From Halostagnicola larsenii XH-48 (lineage in GTDB: Archaea; Halobacteriota; Halobacteria; Halobacteriales; Natrialbaceae), in the NCBI RefSeq assembly GCF_000517625.1, contig NZ_CP007055.1:806001-870000 (forward strand): 64,000 nucleotides of DNA, written 5' to 3'. Below the pieces are notes generated by a model. It was not told where the DNA came from, searched no databases, and saw nothing but the letters and a program-made list of their open reading frames with translations. Each line of letters opens with the position of its first letter. Within the stretch, counting starts at the first letter, position 1. Of this stretch, positions 34,591 to 43,684 are shown in pieces. A program made the translations under genes and the position numbers.

Positions 34591-37128
34591 TCACTCCATC
34601 GGGGGAGACCGCGACGAGTTCGCCAGGATGAGCAGGCCGGTCACCGCGACGGCCGCGGTCGCAAAGAGCGGATTCAGCGCGCCGATCACCGCCAGCGGTA
34701 TCACCGCCGCGTTGTAGACGAACGCCAACCCGAGGTTCTGTCTGACCCGACGCCGGGTGGCGTTCGACAGGGCGAACGCCTGCTCGACCGACGTGAGGTC
34801 GTCGTCGACGATCGCCAGATCGGACGCGTCGGATGCCAGCGCCGTCCCGCTTCCCATCGAGATGCCGAGGTCCGCCTGCGCCAGCGCCGGCGCGTCGTTC
34901 GTCCCGTCGCCGACCATCGCCACCCGGTCGGTTTCCTGTAGTCGACGGATGGTCGCGGTCTTTCCGGTCGGCGGAACGTCCGCGAACACCCCATCGACGC
35001 CCTCATGTCGATCGAAGAAGTCGGTCGCGCCCTCGTCGTCGCCGGTCAGCACGACAACGTCGACGCCGTCGTTGCGTAGTTTCGTGACCGTCTCGTCCCA
35101 CTCAGCCCGCGGTTCGTCGCCGACGACGAGGACGCCCGCCGCACGTCCGTCGACTCCGACGGCGACGGGAAGCCGCCCGAAGCCGCGGGCGTCCGCGACT
35201 CGAGACTCAATCGCTTCGTCGAGTTTCCAACCCTGCTCCCGGAAGAGATCCGGATGGCCGACGAGTATCCGTTTCCCGTCGACGACACCTTCGACGCCGC
35301 CGTCGTGGGTCTGGAAGTCCTGAACGCGCCGATCGTCGCGCTGGCCGTCGGATCGCTCGAGCGGGTCCGCCGATTCGTTTGATTCGACTGCAAACGCCGA
35401 GGCGATAGCGTCCGCCGCTGGATGCGACGCGCGTCGTTCGACGAATCCGGCGGCCGCAAGCACGTCCTCGGGCGCGTCCGCCTCGAGGACCGTCATGTTC
35501 CCGGTCGTCAGCGTTCCCGTTTTGTCGAAGACGACGATGTCGACGGCGCGAAGCCGCTCGAAGACGGTCTCGTCGAAGACGACGATCCCGCGTTCCATCG
35601 CGTCGGTGATGCTCGAGGCGACCGAGAGCGGCGTCGCGAGGCCGATCGCCCACGGGCTCGCGACGATGACAGTCAGAAGCGCGCCCATCGCTGCGTCAGC
35701 CGTTCCGGCACCCAGAATCACCAGTGCAACACCGACGATGACGGCCGACCCAATGACGAGCGGAACGCACGTATCGGCGAGTTCGTCGGCCCGGCGCTGG
35801 AGGCCGTGGGCGGCGCTCTGGACGTTCCAGACCGCCCGCGTGAGTCGGTCGATGCTGCTCGTGGTTTCCTCGCCAACTCGCACGATTGCGGCGTCGTTCG
35901 TGACGACTGACCCGCCGAGAACGCCCTCGCCGGGCGCTTTCGATACCGGCAGGGATTCGCCGGTGACGACCGATTCGTCCACCGTACACGCGCTCTCGAT
36001 CAGGACGCCGTCGACGGGGATTCGCTCTCCTTCGCGAACCAGCACCCGGTCGCCGGCCTCGAGCGCGTCGACGGGGACCTCGCTGGGCCCGTCGGCCTCG
36101 AGACGCCGGGCGTGGTCAACCTGCGAAATCGTCAGTTCGGTGAGGCGGTTCATCGCGCGACGCTTGACCGTCGATTCGTAGTAGACCGCGGCCATCACCG
36201 CGGCCGCGACGACGATGGTCAGATCGTAGTAGACGTCATTGCTGCCGAGTAGGACTGCCAGCGTGCCGTAGATATAGGCGCTTACCACCGTCAGCGCCAC
36301 GAGCAGGTGCGTGTTCGGCCGGCGCAGTTTCAGGCTGATATACGCGCCGCGCAGGACGGGCATCCCGGTCAAGTAGAGGACGACGCCGGTGAGGACGGTA
36401 AACAATCGCACGAAGAGCATGCCGTCGAACGTATCGAAGGCCCCCTCGTAGAGAGACAACACCCACCAGTCGGTGAACGACGAGAGGTAGACAGGATACA
36501 GGATTGCGATAAACGGAACCAACAGGAACGTTCCGAAGACGATGCCCACGATGTAACGAACCTCGAGCATGTCCTCGCTTCTGCGCTTTCTGAGGCCGCT
36601 CATCTCGCGCGAGCGGCGGGTGGTTCCGGTTTCGGCTTCTCCGAGTTCGGATTCGGCGGCCGCGTCCGAACGGAGGTATGCCGTGTATCCGACGCCGCTG
36701 ATCGCATCCCGAAGCGTCGATTCCGAAACCGTCTCCGGGTCGTGATCGACCCGCACCGTTTCGGTCACGTAACTCGCCGTCGCGTCGCGGACGCCCGCCT
36801 GCGACGAGGCGACCGACTCGAGAAACGCTTCGCACGAGGCCGAGTGCATCCCGTCGACGCGGAAGAACGCCCGAACGAGCCCGTTTTCGGCCCGTTCGCT
36901 GGAACCCGCTGCCGAATTAGCCGCCTCGATGGGCTCAGAGCGGTCGCTCGATTTGGGCCGCTCACTGGGCGCGCCGAGTTCGTCGTAGACACCGCGACAC
37001 CCCGGCGAACAGAATCCGTCGCCGGGGTGCGAATCGGCGGCCGATCCGCCGATCGGTCCGGCGGCGGGTCTCGTCAGTGTCGTTCCGCAAAAGCGACAGC
37101 GCTCGCGTTCCGCTCGAGGGTCGCTCAC
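34591..37128 (-). CDS. P1B-type ATPase with atypical SPW membrane metal site
   Basis: An 845-residue metal ATPase. The N-terminus has a TRASH/YHS-like Cys motif (Cys11, 14, 40, 44). The HMA domain has GMHSASCE (93-100) with only one Cys instead of the CxxC pair. The catalytic core is intact: TGES, DKTGT with Asp535, GDGTNDAPAL. The helix-6 motif that is CPC in copper and zinc pumps reads SPW (491-493), and the late membrane helices lack the Met/Ser residues of copper pumps, though the YN pair (FVYNAAVI) is present. The metal, and whether it transports at all, is unclear. Haloarchaeal copies may be linked to oxidase assembly (inference). Confidence 0.88.
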   Translation of the reverse strand: MSDPRAERERCRFCGTTLTRPAAGPIGGSAADSHPGDGFCSPGCRGVYDELGAPSERPKSSDRSEPIEAANSAAGSSERAENGLVRAFFRVDGMHSASCEAFLESVASSQAGVRDATASYVTETVRVDHDPETVSESTLRDAISGVGYTAYLRSDAAAESELGEAETGTTRRSREMSGLRKRRSEDMLEVRYIVGIVFGTFLLVPFIAILYPVYLSSFTDWWVLSLYEGAFDTFDGMLFVRLFTVLTGVVLYLTGMPVLRGAYISLKLRRPNTHLLVALTVVSAYIYGTLAVLLGSNDVYYDLTIVVAAAVMAAVYYESTVKRRAMNRLTELTISQVDHARRLEADGPSEVPVDALEAGDRVLVREGERIPVDGVLIESACTVDESVVTGESLPVSKAPGEGVLGGSVVTNDAAIVRVGEETTSSIDRLTRAVWNVQSAAHGLQRRADELADTCVPLVIGSAVIVGVALVILGAGTADAAMGALLTVIVASPWAIGLATPLSVASSITDAMERGIVVFDETVFERLRAVDIVVFDKTGTLTTGNMTVLEADAPEDVLAAAGFVERRASHPAADAIASAFAVESNESADPLERSDGQRDDRRVQDFQTHDGGVEGVVDGKRILVGHPDLFREQGWKLDEAIESRVADARGFGRLPVAVGVDGRAAGVLVVGDEPRAEWDETVTKLRNDGVDVVVLTGDDEGATDFFDRHEGVDGVFADVPPTGKTATIRRLQETDRVAMVGDGTNDAPALAQADLGISMGSGTALASDASDLAIVDDDLTSVEQAFALSNATRRRVRQNLGLAFVYNAAVIPLAVIGALNPLFATAAVAVTGLLILANSSRSPPME

Positions 37129-37186
37129 ACGGTGTTCGTTGGGCTAGCGAACTACAAATACTGACGGTGTTCGACGCAGACGTCGA

Positions 37187-38533
37187 CTACTCCTCCTCTT
37201 CTTCGGGCGTGTCGGGTGCGTCTCGATCGATGCGCTTGCTCACGTCGACGCGGTAGTTCTCGAGGATGTCTCGGCCGAGGAGGACGGGATAGTCCATGTG
37301 GCTCCGATCTTCGACGCTCGCGGTGACGGTGTGTCGGTTTCCGCCGACGCCGACGACGACGTCGACCACCGGACGACTCTTCGAGGTTTTCGAGCTTCCC
37401 GACTTGACTCGAGTGACCGATTTGATCGGTCCAGCGCCGATATCGGCGGCGAGACTGGTGTCGATGCTGGTTCGCGTCGCACCCGTGTCCGATTTTGCGA
37501 GGATGGACTTCGATCCGCTCGTTCCCGAGAGGACGACTTCCTCCGTGTACCCGATCGTCGTGGGTTCGTCGGTGGTCGTCGGCGTCTGGGGAGGTCGCGC
37601 CGACGGCTCGGTATCGTCGAGCGTCCGGCTGAGTTCCTCGACGCGGTCGTCGTCGACGGAGCCGCCGGCACGTTCGATAGCGAGCTTTGCGATGTAGGGG
37701 GCGGGACTGATCCCCGTGGCTTCATAGAGCCCCTTGAACCCGGCGGTGGGATTGACCTCGAGAACGTACCAGCCGTCCTCGCCCTCGACGAGGTCGACGC
37801 CCGCGTAATCGAGGCCGATGGCGGTCGCGGATTTCGTCGCCATCTCCGCTGCGCTCTCGGGAAGGTCGTCGGTCGCGTCCTCGACGGCGCCGCCGAGTGC
37901 GACGTTCGTTCGCCAGTCGTTGTCCGGCGCGTACCGGTACATCGCGCCGACGATGTCGCCGTCGACGACGTAGACGCGAAGGTCGCGGTTTGGCCCGTCG
38001 CCTTCGCCGATGAGTTCCTGTAAAAACGCATATCGATCGCCGACCTTCGAGTTGACCATGTCGTCGGGGCCGACCTTCCACGTTCCGCCGCCGTGGGTCC
38101 CGATCGCCGTCTTATAGACGGCTTCGTCACCGTACTCGTGACGAGAGGCGTTGAGTCGGTCGCTGCTCAGTGCGAGCAGCACGTTCGGCACGCGAACGCC
38201 GTTGGCCGCGAGCGTTCCCGCCGTCGAGAGTTTGTGGATCGCGGTGAGCACCGATTCAGGACTGTTGAGCATCGGCTTCAACGGCGAGAACGTGTTGACG
38301 AGACCGAGTTCCTCGCAGGGCTGTTCGGTATTCGAGAGCAACATCCGGTTTGCGATGACGTCGACGTCCGGCTCGAGGACGACCGAACCATCCTCCACGC
38401 GGACGCTCGTGTTCTCTTCGCGGAGCCACTCTGTATCGTGATCCAACGCCTCCGCTGCGTTGAGTATCGCCTTCGTTTCCTTGCTCGTGTGGAGGCTGAG
38501 TACCCCAACCGTAATAGAATCTGTTGTAGTCAT
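37187..38533 (-). CDS. ATP-grasp ligase fused to retropepsin-like protease (RimK-RimB-like)
   Basis: A 448-residue two-domain protein. Residues 1-295 form a RimK-type ATP-grasp domain with the glycine-rich KTAIGTHGGGTWKV (141-154) and the E-V-N metal motif (259-261). After a Pro/Thr-rich linker (305-325), residues 330-435 form a retropepsin-like domain of the RimB/DUF785 type with the active-site DTGA (349-352) and MDYPVLLGRDIL (413-424). The ligase adds amino acids, often glutamates, to a protein or peptide, and the protease can remove them (family knowledge). ATG 38533 is supported by a TATA box at 38565-38572. Confidence 0.88.
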   Translation of the reverse strand: MTTTDSITVGVLSLHTSKETKAILNAAEALDHDTEWLREENTSVRVEDGSVVLEPDVDVIANRMLLSNTEQPCEELGLVNTFSPLKPMLNSPESVLTAIHKLSTAGTLAANGVRVPNVLLALSSDRLNASRHEYGDEAVYKTAIGTHGGGTWKVGPDDMVNSKVGDRYAFLQELIGEGDGPNRDLRVYVVDGDIVGAMYRYAPDNDWRTNVALGGAVEDATDDLPESAAEMATKSATAIGLDYAGVDLVEGEDGWYVLEVNPTAGFKGLYEATGISPAPYIAKLAIERAGGSVDDDRVEELSRTLDDTEPSARPPQTPTTTDEPTTIGYTEEVVLSGTSGSKSILAKSDTGATRTSIDTSLAADIGAGPIKSVTRVKSGSSKTSKSRPVVDVVVGVGGNRHTVTASVEDRSHMDYPVLLGRDILENYRVDVSKRIDRDAPDTPEEEEE

Positions 38534-38564
38534 ACTCGAAAAACACCTACAACTCGCAAAAGCG

Positions 38565-38572
38565 TTTATAAT
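38565..38572 (-). promoter_or_regulatory. TATA element for the ATP-grasp/protease gene
   Basis: On the minus strand TTATAAAC, followed by the ATG 32 bp on, places the transcript start near 38542, about 9 nt before the ATG at 38533. Confidence 0.55.
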
Positions 38573-38705
38573 ATTATCGGCCAATGGTATTTGTGAACGA
38601 GGCTGTTTGTCGCTGCCATCCCAGCGACCTTGTATCGGAGATCACGTCGTCAGAGGTGATTTGATGTCTTCTTAACCCTCTATCGCGGTGATCCGATATC
38701 TGCGT

Positions 38706-40175
38706 TCACGTAACGACCGACTGAACTTGCTGGAGGTCGAGCAACCCACTCGCGACGGCAAGCACACCCCACGTGACGACGCCGAGGGCGATCGCACCAG
38801 CTAACATGACGAGATTCGAGATCAGCGGCGTGACGAGCAACACCGCGCCGGCCATCCCGCCAGTAATCCCACAGATACGTCCGAGCGAGCGCGCGAGCGG
38901 CCGGAGATGAAGCGACAGTTCGCTGTGGACGATATAGAGGTTGACCAGCACGTACACCGTGTGCGTTGCGACGGTCGCGATCGCTGCCCCGACGACGCCG
39001 ACTACCGGAATGAGGGCGACGTTGAGTGCGAGATTCGCAATCGAGGTTCCACCCTTCGCTATCGCGCGAGACCGAGCACGACCGAGATAATCGAGACTAT
39101 CGCTCGTGAGGTTCGTGATCGCCTGCAGGACGATAAACAGCGAGAGCACCTGCATGACCGGAACGGCGCCCGCGTACTCGGCGCCGAACACCATCGTCAT
39201 GAACGGGTCGGCGACCAGTGCGAGGCCCACCGCCGCTGGCACGTACAGGAGCATCGCGTTCGTCAGCGCCATCTCGTAGATCCGTCGGGCATCCTCGAGT
39301 TGGCCCGCGGCTTTCTGCTCGCCGAAGTTCGGCGAGATGGTAAAGCCGAGCGACTCCGCGGGTGCGAGAACGAAGTCCGTAATCTGTTTCGCGAGCGTGT
39401 AGAACGCGACGGCGACCGGGTTGAGGAAGAATCCGACGAGAACGATATCGATCTGTTTGTCGATGACGTTCGCGCTCCGGGTCGCCGTCAGGGGCACGCT
39501 GTACTCGAGCAAGCGCCGGGATAGACCGTCTTCGAACTCGTCGGCGATTTCGTATTTCCGGTAGACCTTATAATAGAGCAGTGCGAGCCCGATAGCCGCA
39601 GCGACCGCGTAGCCGACGATATAGCCGAAGAAGGCCCCGAGTGCGCCGAGTCCAGCGAGGACGAACCCCACGGCAAACACCAGTCGAGCCGCCCCACTAA
39701 TGGCCTGAATCGCGGCGCTGTAGACGAGTTGGTTGTACCCCTGAAAGACGATCTGTGCGAAGACGTTGAAGGAGTTGACCGTGATGTAGACTACTCCTGC
39801 AGCCAGAAACGGTGCCGCGCCGGGGTCGCCCAGTAGACTCGCGATGTGTTCGTGAAAGAGCAATAACGTGTACGCGACGACGGCGATTACGACGAGCTTA
39901 GCGGTGACGGTCGTCTGCAAGAGATGCGGGATCTGGCTCGGGTCATCCTCGCGGTATTCGGCGACGTACCGCGCCGCCGACTTCCCTAAGCCGACGTCGG
40001 CGAACAACTGCACGACCGCCAGGATCCCGATCGCCCAGTACAGTTCGCCGTAGCCCGTCGGATCCAGCAGGTACCTGGCGAGAACGAGCATCAACACCGC
40101 ACTCGAGAGCATGTAGACGGCTCGAGCGACGAGCGTCGCTTTGAATCCCTGAAGGATGTGGGCTTGTCTATCCAT
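38706..40175 (-). CDS. Polysaccharide/lipid-oligosaccharide flippase (Wzx/RfbX-like)
   Basis: A 489-residue membrane protein with about 14 helices, of the MATE-like flippase superfamily (polysaccharide transporter family). The N-terminal FKATLVARAVYMLSSAVLML segment and the middle NVIDKQIDIVLVGFF and PNFGEQKAAGQLEDARR segments match the family. It probably moves a lipid-linked sugar across the membrane for glycosylation or surface polymer synthesis. No glycosyltransferases are near, so the substrate is unknown. ATG 40175 was chosen because upstream residues are not hydrophobic or conserved. Confidence 0.85.
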   Translation of the reverse strand: MDRQAHILQGFKATLVARAVYMLSSAVLMLVLARYLLDPTGYGELYWAIGILAVVQLFADVGLGKSAARYVAEYREDDPSQIPHLLQTTVTAKLVVIAVVAYTLLLFHEHIASLLGDPGAAPFLAAGVVYITVNSFNVFAQIVFQGYNQLVYSAAIQAISGAARLVFAVGFVLAGLGALGAFFGYIVGYAVAAAIGLALLYYKVYRKYEIADEFEDGLSRRLLEYSVPLTATRSANVIDKQIDIVLVGFFLNPVAVAFYTLAKQITDFVLAPAESLGFTISPNFGEQKAAGQLEDARRIYEMALTNAMLLYVPAAVGLALVADPFMTMVFGAEYAGAVPVMQVLSLFIVLQAITNLTSDSLDYLGRARSRAIAKGGTSIANLALNVALIPVVGVVGAAIATVATHTVYVLVNLYIVHSELSLHLRPLARSLGRICGITGGMAGAVLLVTPLISNLVMLAGAIALGVVTWGVLAVASGLLDLQQVQSVVT

Positions 40176-40418
40176 GTGTTCCGTTTCTCCGATCGAACCC
40201 GTACTATCCGGTCGTGACTCGACCGGACAGATCGATACACTCACGAAACGACGCCGATGGGCAATTGTAATGGACGGACAACAGCCGGAAACATCGTACT
40301 ACACTGATCTCTCCGTCGTGGATGAACGTCGCTGCGTGGTGATACGGCGCGATAACGAGTCAGGCTCGTTCAATTTTCGGCCGAAGACGGAACGACCGCG
40401 AAAAACCGGCCCCGTACG

Positions 40419-41171
40419 TTAGAGATACGAGGCGTCCCAGCGGGTCGCTTTCCGACGGTTTCCGCAGTTGTTGCACTCGATCCGTCCCATGGTGTCCATC
40501 GCGTTGTCGATCGAGTCGCAGTTCCCACAGAGCCAGCCGTATCTTTCCTCGAGTTCGCCGGTCCCGTACGCGGAGTAAAACGGCGATTTCGACCCGCGAG
40601 CGGCTTCTCCGTAGCTCACGTAGACGTTCTCGCCGTCGATCTCGAGCTGATCGATCGCGTCCCAGTCCTCGTCGCTATCGATATCGGCTTCGACGTAGAC
40701 GTTCTCGGTGAACGTTTCGTCGCCGATATCGACCTCTCGCTGGCCGGCCCGTTCGAAGCCGTGGTCTTCGTAGAAGCGGTTTCCACCCTCGTTGTCCGCG
40801 AGGACGAAACACCGAACCTGGTCGGCGCCTTCCTCGAGCAACCGCTCTCGCGTGCGGACCAGCAGTCGAACGCCCATCCCGCTCCCGCGGTAGTCGGGAT
40901 GGACGTGCAACCAGAGCAGTTGTCCGGTCCCGTACCGTTGACCGACGAGCACGCTCTGAGAGAACGCCGCGATCTCGCCGTCGCGTTCGGCGACGAGAAA
41001 CAGCGTGTGATCGTCGCGTACGTCATCGGCGAACGAGTCGCCGTACCACTGCTCGAGTGCGCCGTCGATCGTATCCTCCGACAGAAAGTCCGTATACAGC
41101 GAATTGAGAGAGTCTTTTGCGACTTGACGGATCTCGTCGACATCTGCTTCGGTTGCCTCACGAAGGTCCAT
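40419..41171 (-). CDS. GNAT-family N-acetyltransferase with C-terminal zinc ribbon
   Basis: A 250-residue protein. The N-terminal 165 residues are a GNAT acetyltransferase, with the acetyl-CoA loop in LHVHPDYRGSGMGVRLL and the later DNEGGNRFYEDHGF. Residues 215-245 hold CGNC and CNNC, a zinc ribbon. The acceptor is unknown. It is divergent from the AstE-type peptidase gene with an intergenic gap of 107 bp, so the two may share control. Confidence 0.86.
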   Translation of the reverse strand: MDLREATEADVDEIRQVAKDSLNSLYTDFLSEDTIDGALEQWYGDSFADDVRDDHTLFLVAERDGEIAAFSQSVLVGQRYGTGQLLWLHVHPDYRGSGMGVRLLVRTRERLLEEGADQVRCFVLADNEGGNRFYEDHGFERAGQREVDIGDETFTENVYVEADIDSDEDWDAIDQLEIDGENVYVSYGEAARGSKSPFYSAYGTGELEERYGWLCGNCDSIDNAMDTMGRIECNNCGNRRKATRWDASYL

Positions 41172-41251
41172 GGTTCTCAGTAGCATGCCCTCGTACAAAA
41201 CATATGCCCTCGAGGGACGTTTCGCCGGTTGGTCACGACAGCGGTACACGT

Positions 41252-41257
41252 TTTATA
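41252..41257 (+). promoter_or_regulatory. TATA element for the AstE/AspA-type peptidase gene
   Basis: TTTATA followed by CCGGG lies 25 bp before the ATG at 41279, so the transcript is expected to be leaderless. Confidence 0.6.
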
Positions 41258-41278
41258 CCGGGACCCGACTGGGGTAGC

Positions 41279-42358
41279 ATGAGCGATACTCGAACGGACG
41301 AACCGCCCGATACCGATGCGGACGGTGAGGACGTGTTCACGTACAACGGCGGTCGTGTCGATCCCGGCGAGTCCGTCAACATCAGATACGGCATCAGCGA
41401 AACGTACCTCGGCGATCCCGTTCGGGTCCCCGTAACGGTCGTCAACGGCCAGTATCCGGGACCGACGGTGTTCCTCTCGGCTGCGGCACACGGCGACGAA
41501 CTCAACGGCATCGAAGTCGTCCGCGAAGTCGCCCACGACTGGGACCATACGGAGCTTCACGGAACGCTGGTCTGTCTCCCCGTGATGAACGTTCCCGGCT
41601 TTCTCGCACAGGAACGCTACTTACCGATTTACGACCGGGATCTCAACCGGTCGTTTCCGGGGCGGGAGGGGTCGACGAGCGCCCGACGGATGGCACACCG
41701 GATTTTCACGAACTTCATCGAACCCTGCGACCTCGGGCTGGATTTTCATACGTCGACCAGAGGCCGGACGAACATGCTTCACGTCCGCGCCGATATGGAA
41801 CACGCCGATATCGTCCGATTGGCGAACGCGTTCAGTTCGAACGTCATCATCGACGGACAGGGACCGTCGGGAACGCTGCGCCGCGAGGCGACGGACGCTG
41901 GGGTCCCCACGATCACCATCGAGATGGGCGAAGCCCACCGCTTCCAGCGATCGCTCATCGATCGGGCGTTGACGGGCGTCGCGAGCGTGCTCGCCGAGTT
42001 CGGACTCCACCGGGACTCGTCGGTCCACTGGCCGGGATGGCGGATCCTGATCGACGACACCGACGAAAAGACGTGGTTGCGCGCCGACGCCGGCGGGATG
42101 GTCGACATGAAACACGGACGCGGCGAACTCGTCCAGGAGGGAGACGTGATCTGTACGATTACGGACCCGTTCAAAGAGGAGGAAGACATCGTTTCGGTCG
42201 AAGCGCCGTTTACCGGCCTGATCGTTGGCGTCCTCGAGAACCCGGTCGTCTACCCTGGCAACCCGCTCTGTCACCTCGTCGGGCTCAAACCGGAAACGCA
42301 AACCGCGCTTGAGCGCGAGCGAAACGAGGGGGACCCGCTGTTACGGTATCTCGAGTGA
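41279..42358 (+). CDS. Succinylglutamate desuccinylase/aspartoacylase family zinc peptidase
   Basis: A 359-residue M14-related amidohydrolase. Zinc ligands are His71 and Glu74 (HGDE) and His157 (LDFHTST). A catalytic Glu is likely in TITIEMGEAHRF. The C-terminal 100 residues form a beta-barrel domain. Enzymes of this family remove acyl or amino-acyl groups from Glu/Asp derivatives. In many genomes such proteins accompany RimK-type ligases and DUF785 proteases (family knowledge), and the fusion of those two domains lies 2.7 kb upstream here. ATG 41279 is set by the TATA box. Confidence 0.88.
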   Translation: MSDTRTDEPPDTDADGEDVFTYNGGRVDPGESVNIRYGISETYLGDPVRVPVTVVNGQYPGPTVFLSAAAHGDELNGIEVVREVAHDWDHTELHGTLVCLPVMNVPGFLAQERYLPIYDRDLNRSFPGREGSTSARRMAHRIFTNFIEPCDLGLDFHTSTRGRTNMLHVRADMEHADIVRLANAFSSNVIIDGQGPSGTLRREATDAGVPTITIEMGEAHRFQRSLIDRALTGVASVLAEFGLHRDSSVHWPGWRILIDDTDEKTWLRADAGGMVDMKHGRGELVQEGDVICTITDPFKEEEDIVSVEAPFTGLIVGVLENPVVYPGNPLCHLVGLKPETQTALERERNEGDPLLRYLE

Positions 42359-42493
42359 TCGGCGGTAACTGCCGGTGACGAAGGCTCGAGAGACGAAGCC
42401 GATCGGTAGGTTTCGGATGGCAGTCCGGTTCACGGCGGTACCTCGGTGTGTGCAAGTTGGTCGTTTATCGACAGCGGTCGCCATACGATCGCT

Positions 42494-42712
42494 ATGGGCG
42501 AACTCAGTGATCGTCTCCTGATCCTGTTGATTGCAGCCACGGGGCTTCTCGTGTTACTCGTGGGCTGGGAATTGGCTCTCGTGGAAGCGCTGGAGATGGA
42601 ACTATCTGGTCGGGTCGAAGCGATCCTGTACGTCGCCGTCATCGTCGTGTTCGTACTGGTGGTTATCAGCGTCTGGATCGAAACCGAACGGATCGACGAG
42701 GATCGTGACTGA
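42494..42712 (+). CDS. Small two-helix membrane protein
   Basis: A 72-residue protein with two predicted transmembrane helices (about 10-29 and 42-62), a short acidic link between them and an acidic C-terminus. ATG 42494 was chosen over the non-AUG upstream start, since it begins right before the first helix with M-G-E-L-S-D-R. No family was recognised. It is 83 bp before the small zinc-finger gene. Confidence 0.6.
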   Translation: MGELSDRLLILLIAATGLLVLLVGWELALVEALEMELSGRVEAILYVAVIVVFVLVVISVWIETERIDEDRD

Positions 42713-42795
42713 TTCCGAGGTTCGCATGCCCAACCCGTGGAAAACGTTGGATTACGGCCAAAACATGAAAACCATTGGAACGTGACCCGGTCAGT

Positions 42796-42969
42796 ATGGC
42801 TCAGGAAGCGAACTGTCCGCACTGCTCGGAGGACGTCATGGTCGATATCGACTGGATCGTACTAAGAACGAGGAAGAAACCCCCAACCGTCAACAGCGAT
42901 TTTTCAAAATCCGCGACGTGTACCGAGTGCGGAGAGAAGTTCGCTTGCAAGGTCGACACTCCGTACTGA
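42796..42969 (+). CDS. Small zinc-finger protein
   Basis: A 57-residue protein with CPHC near the N-terminus and CTEC in the C-terminal half, a pattern of the small zinc-finger proteins frequent in Halobacteria. ATG 42796 starts M-A-Q-E-A-N before the first Cys pair. The role is unknown; such proteins have been linked to regulation in Haloferax, but no evidence is available here. Confidence 0.65.
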   Translation: MAQEANCPHCSEDVMVDIDWIVLRTRKKPPTVNSDFSKSATCTECGEKFACKVDTPY

Positions 42970-43243
42970 ACGCTTCTGCTCTGTCGAATCATCGGAAGGC
43001 ATCGGCCTCATTGACCGAGTCGTCCGACTCAAACTGTTATTTGAAGTGTTTTGAAGCTGTCCCCGGAGATCGGTTGCCGAATCTCGACTGTTGAACGCCT
43101 ACGGTCACAGCAACTCCAGAAGGGCGTTCAGATAAATCGCCTCGGGGTCAAGCACGAGATATTCTCCGATATTGGTTGATAAACTGTGAACTTAGTGTAT
43201 ATGCTGGCCCAGACGGCACGATATCCTCTCGGAAGAAGACATA

Positions 43244-43684
43244 TTACGGACTTCTCATTCTGATCTCAAATTCACCTTCTTCCGAGATTGTTAACTGAAA
43301 GGATTCATCGCTTGTTATCGAGTGTTCTGCAGAAATAAGTTCACCATTATTTTGGACTTCTAAACGAACTGTCGTAGAGACAGTACCATCTAGATTAGCA
43401 GTATCAAAGTTCACTTCCTTTGTTTCGATCGGTCCTGGGCCGATTTCCACTACTTTATCAATAAGATTATTTCCATTTTTCTGGTTTTTAACGACCATCT
43501 CGAAGCTATACGGTTGGTCATCAAGGTTTTCGATGTGGACCGCTGACTTGACGACGGTATCATCACTTTCGGACACCGGTAGAAATCCAATACAACCAAC
43601 CGTACTCGTAACACTAGCTGTTACTGCCGTTGCAATTACCGATCTTCGGTAATAGCTATTTTCCTTCCTCTCTTTCGCTCTCAT
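43244..43684 (-). CDS. Tat-type lipoprotein, AT-rich, unknown function
   Basis: A 146-residue protein with a twin-Arg signal (Arg13-Arg14) followed by a hydrophobic stretch and a lipobox ending at Cys31 (TVGC). It is therefore predicted to be exported folded and lipid-anchored. The mature part is beta-rich and contains several Asn and Lys residues. Its DNA is clearly AT-richer than the neighbours and its codon use differs, so it was probably gained recently. A short ORF-like end downstream (43150-43240) may be a gene remnant, but is not identifiable. Confidence 0.72.
   Translation of the reverse strand: MRAKERKENSYYRRSVIATAVTASVTSTVGCIGFLPVSESDDTVVKSAVHIENLDDQPYSFEMVVKNQKNGNNLIDKVVEIGPGPIETKEVNFDTANLDGTVSTTVRLEVQNNGELISAEHSITSDESFQLTISEEGEFEIRMRSP

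Noticed and set aside
40270-40422. Possible 50-residue protein (MDGQQPET start) in the gap before the GNAT gene
   Set aside because: No clear promoter, basic C-terminus and no recognisable motif; it could be real but cannot be supported.
43000-43240. Possible transposase remnant next to the lipoprotein gene
   Set aside because: A short protein-like end can be read on the minus strand, but I could not match it to a transposase family and no inverted repeats or target duplications were found.
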